From Flavobacteriales bacterium (lineage in GTDB: Bacteria > Bacteroidota > Bacteroidia > Flavobacteriales > BACL11): DNA of 18,067 bases. A program made the position numbers and the translations under genes. Below, one piece after another: positions 7,396 to 15,273 of the stretch; positions within the stretch are counted from its first letter, which is position 1; each line of letters opens with the position of its first letter. The stretch covers positions 42,153-60,219 of the forward strand of contig PBVH01000006.1 in NCBI GenBank assembly GCA_002728175.1, read 5' to 3'. Below the pieces are notes generated by a model. It ran no database searches. It was given only the letters and a program-made list of their open reading frames with translations, and was not told the DNA's origin.

Positions 7396-8454
7396 ATGAT
7401 GAAATTACAAGAACTCTTTGTTGTTTTATTTTTACTGATTTTATATAGTTGTGCTCAAATTGTAAGCCCTAGTGGTGGGGAGAAAGATGTTTTTAAACCA
7501 AAACTACTAAATACTTCTTTAGAAAAAGCTAATAATGAACTGAGAATACAATTTAACTTTGATGAAAGAATACAATTTAACGACTGGAATACAAACTTTT
7601 ATATTTCTCCTCCAATTAATAATACGATTGAAAAAAAAATAAAAAATAAATCTCTTCTAATAAGCTTTAGCGATTCGTTAATAAACAACAAAACATATAA
7701 TATCTGCCTTAATAATACAATTAAAGATATAACAGAAGGTAATATCATTGACAGTTTAAATTATCTTTTAAAGCTTAACAATCTTCATGACACTATTAAA
7801 TTTTCAGGAAAAGTGTTAGAGGCAAAATCTTTAACACCTTTAAAAAACATATGGGTTGTTTTGCATGAGACTAGTGTTTTAGACTCTCAACTATTTAAAA
7901 AAACTCCTGAATTCGTAGCTAAAACAAGTTTAGATGGATATTTTGTTTTTCCTAATTTACCAAATAAAAAAAAATATAAGCTTTATGCATTCAATAAAAC
8001 TAAATATTTTTATGATAAAACAAATATTGCATTCGTTGATAAAAGTATTGAAGCAGGCGTAGACACATTTATTGAACTATTTAGTTTTAATTCTTCTGAT
8101 ACAACTTACTATGAACATGACTCAACATATAATTTTTTAAATGATTCCGTTCAAAATACTGTAAATAGTAAGATCGTTATCAACACTAACTTATTAACGC
8201 CCTGTATTTTACAGCTTTTTGAAAACGAAACCATTGTTCATGAAGAGTACTTTGACAAATATCCATTAATTATAAAAAATGTTTTGGCAGGGTCATATCA
8301 ACTAAAATACATTCATGATGAAGATATGAATAAAAAATGGACAAACGGAAACTTACAAAAAAGACGTCAACCTGAAAGAGTTTTTATTTACAAAGATAAG
8401 CTCTTTGTTAGAGAAAATTGGGATCTTGAAATAGACTTTAAGTCTAAAAATTAA
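7396..8454 (+). CDS. lipoprotein with N-terminal SbsA-type Ig-like domain
   Basis: The 352-residue protein has a lipoprotein signal: hydrophobic residues 8-17, then LYSC with Cys19 as the lipidation site. It is expected to be exported and anchored in a membrane. After the cysteine comes the family hallmark SPSGGEKD, a beta-rich Ig-like domain (about 35-127) containing IQFNFDERIQFND and YISPP, then a probable carboxypeptidase-regulatory-like fold (about 133-215, with SLDGYFVFPNLP). The end matches the family's usual C-terminus (KWTNGNLQKRRQPERV, then VRENWDLEI). As I recall, homologues in Bacteroidota are around 500 residues or more, so the middle appears shortened while both ends are kept. 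ATG at 7399 is an equally possible start. Its 3' end overlaps the convergent nitrilase gene by 11 bases. Function unknown. Confidence 0.82.
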   Translation: MMKLQELFVVLFLLILYSCAQIVSPSGGEKDVFKPKLLNTSLEKANNELRIQFNFDERIQFNDWNTNFYISPPINNTIEKKIKNKSLLISFSDSLINNKTYNICLNNTIKDITEGNIIDSLNYLLKLNNLHDTIKFSGKVLEAKSLTPLKNIWVVLHETSVLDSQLFKKTPEFVAKTSLDGYFVFPNLPNKKKYKLYAFNKTKYFYDKTNIAFVDKSIEAGVDTFIELFSFNSSDTTYYEHDSTYNFLNDSVQNTVNSKIVINTNLLTPCILQLFENETIVHEEYFDKYPLIIKNVLAGSYQLKYIHDEDMNKKWTNGNLQKRRQPERVFIYKDKLFVRENWDLEIDFKSKN

Positions 8455-9220
8455 AATATTCTTTATCTAAATCTTTTAAAAAATTAAATTTATTTTTTTG
8501 TGTCTTATATTTAAATTTGTTTAGTGTTACTGTTACAATATCTTCTTTACCTTTTTCACAAGAATCAATCTCTTTACCAAAAATATCTATTACTTTAGAA
8601 CCACCACTATAACTAATATTATTACTATCCTTTCCAATTCGATTTACTCCAACAGAAATACATTGATTTTCTATTGCCCTAGCTTTAAGCAAGGTACACC
8701 ATGCATCGGTTCTCTTTTCAGGCCAATTTGCTAGAAAAATTAATACATCGTAATTTTCTATATTTCTTATAAAAACTGGAAACCTCAAATCATAACATAT
8801 CAACGGACAAACTTTCCAACCATCTTGTTCAACAATAATTTTCCTGTCTCCTTTATTTAAATATTTATCTTCATTAGCTATCGAAAATAAATGTTTTTTA
8901 TCATAAGTTAATATTTCTAAATTTTTTTTTATCCAAACTAAACGATTGTATAACTTTTCTTTTTGAGCAATCATCAGTGTGCCAACAACTGAACAATTAT
9001 ATTTTTTAGCAATTTTTTTCATCCAAGTAATTGTATCCCCATTCATCGATTCAGCCAAATCAGTTTGTTTAGGTAAAAAGGATGTGTTAAACATTTCTGG
9101 CAATAAAATAATATCAGTGCAAATTATTTCTGAAAATAACTTTTCTAATTTTACAAAGTTTTCTTTTTTTCTTTCAGATATATTAAATTGAACTAAACTT
9201 ATTTTCAAATTTTCTTTCAT
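8444..9220 (-). CDS. nitrilase-superfamily omega-amidase (YafV/Nit2-like)
   Basis: This 258-residue protein is a carbon-nitrogen hydrolase. The Glu-Lys-Cys triad is visible: Glu42 in LLPEMF, Lys108 in YDKKHLF and Cys142 in ICYDLRFP. The following NWPEKR and LLKARAIENQ resemble YafV and Nit2, omega-amidases that hydrolyse alpha-ketoglutaramate and alpha-ketosuccinamate made when glutamine or asparagine is transaminated. No signal peptide is seen, so it is cytoplasmic. It is the last gene of the minus-strand run beginning at sdhC, nine bases after a class V aminotransferase gene, which could be its partner. Its product, 2-oxoglutarate or oxaloacetate, would enter the TCA cycle with SDH; this link is inference. 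The end overlaps the convergent lipoprotein gene by 11 bases. General family is secure, substrate less so. Confidence 0.9.
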   Translation of the reverse strand: MKENLKISLVQFNISERKKENFVKLEKLFSEIICTDIILLPEMFNTSFLPKQTDLAESMNGDTITWMKKIAKKYNCSVVGTLMIAQKEKLYNRLVWIKKNLEILTYDKKHLFSIANEDKYLNKGDRKIIVEQDGWKVCPLICYDLRFPVFIRNIENYDVLIFLANWPEKRTDAWCTLLKARAIENQCISVGVNRIGKDSNNISYSGGSKVIDIFGKEIDSCEKGKEDIVTVTLNKFKYKTQKNKFNFLKDLDKEYFNF

Positions 9221-9229
9221 ATATAAATA

Positions 9230-10405
9230 CTATATGTTGGCTTTAAAATGATCTTTAAAGCAATGTATAAAATATTCAATCTCTTCTTTATTGTTATAGG
9301 CTTGAACTGATATTCTAAATAAAGTATTGTCATTCCAACTAAAAAATGGAATTTGAATTTTATATTTTTTATAAAACTCTAATTGATTTGACAATAAATC
9401 ACCTTTAAAGTCAAATAAATACGAGCTCATTTGCCCAATAAAATGTGAGTTAGCTAAAGGTTTTAAACTTAATTCTTGTTGCATTTTATTTACTGCCCAT
9501 AAATTTAATTCTCTACATTTTTTTGCTTTTTCATTCCAGTTATTTTTCTTTAAAAAATTTATTGTTTCTGGAATAGTTAGATATGCTGAAATATCATTGG
9601 TCCCCTGCCATTGTAAATAGTCTAAAAGCTGTGATGAACTAGCATTTTCAGAATCATATCCCCAGCTAATGACTAATGGCTCTATTAGATGTTGTAGATT
9701 TTTATTTGAATACAAAAAAGCAACTCCTTTTGGTGAACACATCCATTTATGACAAGCTCCAGAATAAAAGTCTGCATTTAATTTCTTTAGATCTAATTTT
9801 ATATGACCTGGAACATGAGCACCATCAATTATTGTTATTATTTTTTTTTCTCTTGCTATTTTACATATTTCTTTAATAGGAAAAATAAGACCTGTCGGGC
9901 TAGTAATATGACTTAAAAAAATAACACGAGTTTTTTTTGTAATTCCTTTAAAAAACTCTTTTATGAAAAAATCTTTAGTAGTTAATGGAACTGATATTTT
10001 TTGATTAATGTACTTGAAGCCTATTTTTTTTGATAAATAATTCCACGCTTTGTCCATCGCACCATACTCATGGTTGGTTGATAAAACCTCATCTTCTTTT
10101 TCTAGTTTTAAACTTCGTAGAACTGTGTTTAATGCGGTGGATGGATTTGGAAAATATACTACATCGTCTTTATCACAATTTACATAATGAGATAATGCTA
10201 TTCTTGATTTTTCTAAGTTTTTTACAATATCAAACGCTAAGTGTTTCACAGGTTCTTTTTCCAATTCTTTTTGAAAGTTAAATTGGGTGTTTAGCAACTC
10301 TTTTGGACATGCCCCAAATGAACCGTGATTTAAATACGTTACATTACGATCTAGGTGAAATAACGATTTTATCTCATTAGAACCTAAGTACATATCATAA
10401 TGCAT
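9230..10405 (-). CDS. PLP-dependent class V aminotransferase, isopenicillin-N-epimerase-like
   Basis: The 391-residue protein belongs to fold-type I PLP enzymes, class V. The N-terminus has the group's YLNHGSFGACP motif (24-34). Asp194 in IIDGAHVPG should hold the pyridine nitrogen, with His197 beside it, and Lys220 in GACHKWMCSPKG is the internal aldimine lysine. The LNHGSFG and WQGTND motifs (the latter after residue 260) are typical of CefD-like proteins. Known members act as isopenicillin N epimerase, cysteine desulfurase-like or other lyases and transferases, so the substrate cannot be read. No beta-lactam genes are nearby. It lies between sdhB and the omega-amidase, nine bases from each, so it should be co-transcribed. 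A second ATG four codons in is possible. Cytoplasmic. Confidence 0.9.
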   Translation of the reverse strand: MHYDMYLGSNEIKSLFHLDRNVTYLNHGSFGACPKELLNTQFNFQKELEKEPVKHLAFDIVKNLEKSRIALSHYVNCDKDDVVYFPNPSTALNTVLRSLKLEKEDEVLSTNHEYGAMDKAWNYLSKKIGFKYINQKISVPLTTKDFFIKEFFKGITKKTRVIFLSHITSPTGLIFPIKEICKIAREKKIITIIDGAHVPGHIKLDLKKLNADFYSGACHKWMCSPKGVAFLYSNKNLQHLIEPLVISWGYDSENASSSQLLDYLQWQGTNDISAYLTIPETINFLKKNNWNEKAKKCRELNLWAVNKMQQELSLKPLANSHFIGQMSSYLFDFKGDLLSNQLEFYKKYKIQIPFFSWNDNTLFRISVQAYNNKEEIEYFIHCFKDHFKANI

Positions 10406-10414
10406 TAAAATGTA

Positions 10415-11167
10415 TTACTTGTCTAGTTTAAACGAAGATGATAAATATTCTCTATTCATTTTTGAAATATAATCAATAGAAATACTTTTGGGACATTCAA
10501 TCTCGCATGCCCCTGTATTAGTGCAGTTTCCAAACCCTTCCTTATCCATTTGCTTAATCATGTTTTGAACTCTTTCTTTTCTTTCAACTTGACCTTGTGG
10601 TAAATATGCATATTGAGACACTTTAGCAGCCACAAATAACATAGCTGAACTATTTTTACACGTAGCAACACATGCAGCACATCCTATACAAGCTGCAGCA
10701 TCAAAAGCTTTATCGGCATCATTTTTCTCTATTGGAATTGCATTAGCATCTTGTGAATTTCCTGATGTGTTAACAGAAATAAATCCGCCTGCATGCTGAA
10801 CTCTGTCAAAAGCAGACCTGTCAACTACTAAATCTTTGATTACAGGTAATGCGACGGATCTCCAAGGTTCAACATGAATTGTGTCTCCATCATTAAACAT
10901 ACGCATATGTAGTTGACATGTGGTTACTCCTCTACTTGGTCCATGTGCCTGTCCATTTATATATAATGAACACATACCACATATACCTTCTCTACAATCA
11001 TGATCAAAAGCAATCGGTTCTTCACCTTTTGTTATTAAATCATTATTTAAAATATCTAACATTTCAAGAAATGATGAGTCTTGTGAAATTCCTGTAACAT
11101 TGTAACTAACCATTTTACCCTTTTCTTTTCTATTTTTTTGTCGCCAAACCTTAATTGTTAAATCCAT
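10415..11167 (-). CDS. sdhB: succinate dehydrogenase/fumarate reductase iron-sulfur subunit
   Basis: SdhB passes electrons from the flavoprotein to the membrane heme/quinone subunit. The 250-residue chain has all expected cluster ligands. The [2Fe-2S] set is Cys58, Cys63, Cys66 and Cys84 (DCREGICGMC, then a distant Cys). The [4Fe-4S] set is Cys160, Cys163, Cys166 and Cys225. The [3Fe-4S] set is Cys170, Cys215 and Cys221, the order found in Wolinella- and Bacillus-type enzymes. It sits on the cytoplasmic face with SdhA. It starts six bases after sdhA and is followed nine bases later by the aminotransferase gene. It has an insert (about residues 131-152, rich in Asn and Ser) between the two cluster domains. 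Identification is secure. Confidence 0.97.
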   Translation of the reverse strand: MDLTIKVWRQKNRKEKGKMVSYNVTGISQDSSFLEMLDILNNDLITKGEEPIAFDHDCREGICGMCSLYINGQAHGPSRGVTTCQLHMRMFNDGDTIHVEPWRSVALPVIKDLVVDRSAFDRVQHAGGFISVNTSGNSQDANAIPIEKNDADKAFDAAACIGCAACVATCKNSSAMLFVAAKVSQYAYLPQGQVERKERVQNMIKQMDKEGFGNCTNTGACEIECPKSISIDYISKMNREYLSSSFKLDK

Positions 11168-11173
11168 GTTTTT

Positions 11174-13192
11174 TTATTTGTAACTTCTTTGTTTTAATTC
11201 AACCTCCTTGAATTCTAATTGTTCTTTATGTAATATTGCTTCAGAAGGTTCTCCATTATATTCCCATGCTGAAACAAAAGAAAAATTAATATCATCTCTC
11301 TTAGCCTCACCTTTTTGCAATCCACCCTCCTCAACAGATTCTTCTCTAAAGTGTCCTCCACAAGATTCATTTCTTTCTAATGCATCTTTAGCAAACAATT
11401 CGCCGAGCTCTAATAAGTCCGCAACTCTTCCGGCTTTTTCTAATTCAGGGTTTAAGCTGTTTTTGTCACCTAAAACTCTAACATTTTCCCAAAATTCGCT
11501 TCTTAGTTTTTTAATAGCTGTAATTGCCTTGTTTAAACCCTTTTCATTTCGAGACATTCCTACATATTCCCACATTATTTTACCTAATTGCCTATGAAAA
11601 TAATCTACAGGCTTTGTACCCTTAACATTCAGAATTTTATCGATTCTTGCTACAACATCTTGTTCTGCTTTAACAAATTCGGGCAATTCTGTTGAAATAG
11701 GACCGGTTCTAATTTCATCTGCAAGATAGTCTCCAATAGTGTAAGGCAAAACAAAATAACCATCAGCTAAACCTTGCATTAATGCGGATGCTCCAAGTCT
11801 ATTTGCTCCATGATCAGAAAAATTTGCTTCACCAATACAATAACAGCCTGGAATTGTCGTCATTAAATTATAGTCAACCCAAACACCTCCCATGGTGTAG
11901 TGAACCGCAGGGTATATCATCATAGGTGTTTTGTATGGGTTTTGCGCAACAATTTTCTCATACATTTGAAAAAGATTACCATACTTTGAAGCTATTACAC
12001 TTTCTCCAAGTTCAATAATATCCTCTTTTGTTGGGTTCTGTACCCTTTTTGTCTTTGCTTCCTGTCTACCATATCTTTCTATTGCACTAGAGAAATCTAA
12101 ATACACCGCTTCAGCTGTAACATTTACACCAAAACCTGCATCTATTCTTTCTTTAGCTGCTCTTGACGCAACATCTCTTGGAACCAGGTTTCCAAACGCC
12201 GGATATCTTCTTTCTAGATAATAATCTCTATCCTCTTCTTTTATTTGTGTTGGTTTTAGCCTACCCTCACGAACTGCTTTTGCATCGTCAATATTTTTAG
12301 GAACCCAAATCCTTCCATCATTTCTTAATGACTCTGACATTAAAGTTAGCTTTGATTGATGGTCTCCACTTCTTGGAATACATGTTGGGTGAATTTGTGT
12401 GTAGCATGGGTTGGCAAAGAAAGCGCCTTGTTTATGTATTTTCCATGCTGCCGTTACATTAGACCCCATTGCATTTGTGGATAAATAAAAAACATTTCCA
12501 TATCCTCCACTAGCAATAACAACAGCATGAGCTGAGTGTCTTTCTATCTTTCCGGTTTCTAAATTTCTGGCAATTATTCCTCGTGCTTTACCGTCAACTT
12601 TTACCAAGTCAAGCATCTCATGCCTATTATAGGGTGTTATCTTACCTTTACCTATCTGTCTATTCATTGCTGAATAAGCACCTAATAATAACTGTTGTCC
12701 TGTTTGACCTTTTGCATAAAATGTTCTTGAAACTAGTACTCCACCAAATGATCTATTATCAAGCAAACCACCATATTCACGACCAAATGGAACACCCTGA
12801 GCAACACATTGATCAATAATGTTTGTTGAAACTTCTGCCAGCCTATATACGTTTGCTTCTCTGGCTCTATAATCGCCTCCTTTTACAGTGTCATAAAACA
12901 GCCTGTATACTGAATCTCCGTCGTTTTGATAATTCTTCGCAGCATTTATTCCACCTTGTGCAGCAATAGAATGGGCTCTTCGAGGTGAATCTTGGTAGCA
13001 AAATGTCTTAACGTTATAGCCCAACTCAGCTAATGTGGCGGAAGCTGAACCTCCTGCTAAGCCAGTTCCAACTACAATAATATCTATGTTTCTTTTGTTA
13101 GCAGGATTAACCAAATTGATCTTATTTTTATGATTTGTCCATTTGTCCTTAAGGGCTCCTTCCGGTATATTTGATTTAAGTTTAGCTGACAT
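11174..13192 (-). CDS. sdhA: succinate dehydrogenase/fumarate reductase flavoprotein subunit
   Basis: SdhA oxidises succinate to fumarate with covalently bound FAD. The 672-residue length is usual for Bacteroidota. The dinucleotide fold begins at VVGTGLAGGSASATLAELG (40-58). The flavinylation histidine is His74 in SPRRAHSIAAQGG. Catalytic or substrate residues by comparison with E. coli are His268 (IHPTCIP), the likely proton-transfer Arg339 (NLVPRDVASRA) and His431 (AVHYTMGGVWVD). FAD is closed off by GEANFSDHGANRLGASALMQG (from 454). In place of the proteobacterial RGEGG loop there is SESLRNDGRIWVP (286-298), which I believe is normal in this lineage. It lies six bases after sdhC and six before sdhB. 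Confidence 0.98.
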   Translation of the reverse strand: MSAKLKSNIPEGALKDKWTNHKNKINLVNPANKRNIDIIVVGTGLAGGSASATLAELGYNVKTFCYQDSPRRAHSIAAQGGINAAKNYQNDGDSVYRLFYDTVKGGDYRAREANVYRLAEVSTNIIDQCVAQGVPFGREYGGLLDNRSFGGVLVSRTFYAKGQTGQQLLLGAYSAMNRQIGKGKITPYNRHEMLDLVKVDGKARGIIARNLETGKIERHSAHAVVIASGGYGNVFYLSTNAMGSNVTAAWKIHKQGAFFANPCYTQIHPTCIPRSGDHQSKLTLMSESLRNDGRIWVPKNIDDAKAVREGRLKPTQIKEEDRDYYLERRYPAFGNLVPRDVASRAAKERIDAGFGVNVTAEAVYLDFSSAIERYGRQEAKTKRVQNPTKEDIIELGESVIASKYGNLFQMYEKIVAQNPYKTPMMIYPAVHYTMGGVWVDYNLMTTIPGCYCIGEANFSDHGANRLGASALMQGLADGYFVLPYTIGDYLADEIRTGPISTELPEFVKAEQDVVARIDKILNVKGTKPVDYFHRQLGKIMWEYVGMSRNEKGLNKAITAIKKLRSEFWENVRVLGDKNSLNPELEKAGRVADLLELGELFAKDALERNESCGGHFREESVEEGGLQKGEAKRDDINFSFVSAWEYNGEPSEAILHKEQLEFKEVELKQRSYK

Positions 13193-13198
13193 TATTTA

Positions 13199-13861
13199 TT
13201 AATTAAAAAAATGAAAAAGTGCAATAAAAACAAATCCAAGCGGTACTAAAATAGCATATGCTATACTCAGGTTCTTTATTGTTAAAGTATACTTATTATA
13301 ATTTACTCCAGTAGACTGAAATGATGATTGAAATCCATGTAGTAAATGCAGAGATAGGAAAATAAATGACAAACAATATAAAACAACTCTCCATAAATCG
13401 TCAAATTTATGTTCTAGTTCTTCAAAGTATCTAAAAGGATTTTCAGGTTTAAAATCTATGTACTTATATTTTATTTCTGGCACCCAAAAATCGTAGAAAT
13501 GTAATGCTAAAAATAACATAATCATAAGTCCTGTCACAATCATATTTCTGCTAATCCAACTTGAATTGTTGGATGGATTGTTTACAGCATAGTTTATTGG
13601 GCGCGCAGATTTATTTTTTATCTCTAAATAAATACCCATAGCCAAATGAAACACTACTCCAAATATTAAAACTGGTTGCAATAAAAATTGTACAACAAAG
13701 TTAGTCCCCATAAAGTGAGAGGCCTTATTAAACATTTCTGCACTAAAAACAGAAAGCATATTGATGGTAAGATGTTGTAATAAAAAGATCATAAGAAACA
13801 GTCCTGAAACTGCCATCAAAACTTTTTTACCAACTGATGTGTTAATGATATTTGTTGACAC
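13199..13861 (-). CDS. sdhC: succinate dehydrogenase cytochrome b subunit, diheme type
   Basis: This single 220-residue membrane anchor replaces separate SdhC and SdhD chains, as in B-type (Bacillus/Wolinella) enzymes. Five membrane segments are seen at about residues 15-38, 57-80, 106-126, 157-177 and 199-219. Candidate heme ligands are His30, His72, His121 and His172 or His175, enough for two b hemes. Quinone, probably menaquinone, is inferred from the lineage. The start codon is GTG (CAC on the plus strand at 13859-13861): no ATG precedes the conserved GKKVLMAVSGLFL motif, and the next in-frame Met is residue 16, inside the first helix. It is the first gene of the minus-strand operon, and a good promoter lies immediately upstream. 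Confidence 0.95.
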   Translation of the reverse strand: MSTNIINTSVGKKVLMAVSGLFLMIFLLQHLTINMLSVFSAEMFNKASHFMGTNFVVQFLLQPVLIFGVVFHLAMGIYLEIKNKSARPINYAVNNPSNNSSWISRNMIVTGLMIMLFLALHFYDFWVPEIKYKYIDFKPENPFRYFEELEHKFDDLWRVVLYCLSFIFLSLHLLHGFQSSFQSTGVNYNKYTLTIKNLSIAYAILVPLGFVFIALFHFFN

Positions 13862-13877
13862 AATAATTCTTTTTATG

Positions 13878-13908
13878 CAAAGATAATACAGAATTTACAA
13901 AACCACAA
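13878..13908 (-). promoter_or_regulatory. promoter of the sdhCAB operon
   Basis: On the minus strand, TTG (13906-13908) and TATCTTTG (13878-13885) are separated by 20 bases, which fits the Bacteroidota -33/-7 pattern TTG-N19-21-TAnnTTTG. The expected start of transcription is near 13871, leaving a leader of about ten bases before the GTG at 13861. This is the best promoter in the window. Confidence 0.65.
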
Positions 13909-13952
13909 TTTATTTGTTTTACAAAATCTCAATTAATACTAATTTTAAATTA

Positions 13953-13960
13953 TATTTTTG
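13953..13960 (+). promoter_or_regulatory. candidate -7 box (TATTTTTG) for pepP
   Basis: The octamer matches TAnnTTTG and stands 22 bases before the ATG at 13983. No TTG is seen at the usual -33 spacing. It is divergent from the sdh promoter in a 121-base shared intergenic region. Confidence 0.4.
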
Positions 13961-13982
13961 TTATAACATTAAATAGGTTAAA

Positions 13983-15272
13983 ATGAAATATCTTCCAATA
14001 AACAAAGATCTTTTTATTCAAAACAGAAAATCTTTAGCTAATAATCTACAAAAAAACTCAACGGCTATTTTTAATTCTAATGATGTTATGCCTACCAATT
14101 CTGATGGGACAATGCCATTTATCCAAAATAGTGATCTCTTTTGGCTAAGTGGGATTGATCAAGAAGAGAGTGTCTTAATAATTCATTACAATAAGAGTAA
14201 AAACTTGTTTGAAGAACTTCTGTTCTTAAAAGAAACAAACGAGCATATTGCAATATGGGAGGGAGAAAAGCTTTCGAAAAAAAATGCTTATGGTGTCTCT
14301 GGAATTAAACAAGTTTTCTGGTTGAGTGAATTTGAAAATATTTTTGAAAAACTCATAAAAAATTCGAAAAATATATATCTTAACAAAAACATGCATCTAA
14401 GAGCAACAACATTAGTTCAAAGTAGGGATGACAGGTTTAGAATTTCAATTAAAAATCAATTTCCAAATAAAAACATTCTTGAATTAGCACCAATTATGCA
14501 GCGACTAAGGTCAATAAAATCTGAAATTGAAATTGATTTAATTAAACACGCCTGCAATATTACAGAAAAAGGATTTAGAAGAATTCTTCCATTTATTAAA
14601 CCTGGTATAATGGAATATGAAATCGAAGCAGAGCTAATTCATGAATTTATTTCAAATAGATCTTCTAGATTTGCTTACCAGCCTATTATTGGGTCTGGAA
14701 GAAATTCCTGTGTTTTACACTACATTGAAAACAATAAAAAATGTAAAGATGGTGATATTCTTTTAATGGATTTTGGTGCAGAATATGCTAATTATGCTTC
14801 GGACCTTACTCGTACAGTACCTGTAAACGGTGTTTTTTCTAAAAGACAAAAAGAAATATACCGCTCGGTTTTACATGTGATGAAGGAGGCAACTAAAATG
14901 TTAAGACCAGGTGTTTTAATTGGTGACTATCATACAGAAGTTGGTAAGATTATGGAAAGTGAATTAATCAAACTAAAACTACTGGACTATAATGATGTAA
15001 AGAAACAGGACCCTAAAAAGCCTCTTTATAAAAAGTATTTTATGCATGGCACATCACATTTTTTAGGCCTTGATGTTCATGATGTTGGTGATTTTAAAAC
15101 CCCTATCAAAGCTGGAATGGTATTTACTTGTGAACCTGGGATATATGTTTTAGAAGAAAAAATTGGAATTCGTCTTGAAAACGATATTCTAGTTACTGAA
15201 AATGAGCCTGAGGATTTAATGAAAAATATTCCAATAGAAATTGATGAAATAGAAAGTTTAATGAATGATTAA
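13983..15272 (+). CDS. pepP: Xaa-Pro aminopeptidase (aminopeptidase P, M24B)
   Basis: This enzyme removes an N-terminal residue that precedes proline. The 429-residue chain has an N-terminal AMP_N domain (about 1-165, with SDLFWLSGIDQEESVLI at 50-66) and a C-terminal pita-bread domain. Dimetal ligands are Asp263 (LLMDFGAEY), Asp274 (YASDLTRTVPV), His355 (MHGTSHFLGLDVHD), Glu384 (FTCEPGIYV) and Glu399 (GIRLENDILV). His246 and His366 are the usual helper histidines. No signal peptide is seen, so it acts in the cytoplasm. It is a single-gene unit, divergent from sdhC and convergent with thiL, whose stop lies one base away. No terminator hairpin separates them. Identification is secure; the exact peptide range is not readable. 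Confidence 0.95.
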   Translation: MKYLPINKDLFIQNRKSLANNLQKNSTAIFNSNDVMPTNSDGTMPFIQNSDLFWLSGIDQEESVLIIHYNKSKNLFEELLFLKETNEHIAIWEGEKLSKKNAYGVSGIKQVFWLSEFENIFEKLIKNSKNIYLNKNMHLRATTLVQSRDDRFRISIKNQFPNKNILELAPIMQRLRSIKSEIEIDLIKHACNITEKGFRRILPFIKPGIMEYEIEAELIHEFISNRSSRFAYQPIIGSGRNSCVLHYIENNKKCKDGDILLMDFGAEYANYASDLTRTVPVNGVFSKRQKEIYRSVLHVMKEATKMLRPGVLIGDYHTEVGKIMESELIKLKLLDYNDVKKQDPKKPLYKKYFMHGTSHFLGLDVHDVGDFKTPIKAGMVFTCEPGIYVLEEKIGIRLENDILVTENEPEDLMKNIPIEIDEIESLMND

Positions 15273-15273
15273 A

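Noticed and set aside
11208..11597. 129-codon open frame on the plus strand, antisense to sdhA
   Set aside because: It lies wholly within the secure sdhA gene and its translation (Ser- and Leu-rich, no recognisable motif) looks like a shadow of sdhA codon use.
13886..13960. The shared sdhC/pepP intergenic region as an operator or riboswitch
   Set aside because: Only promoter-like boxes are visible; no repeated or paired structure stands out in this AT-rich stretch.
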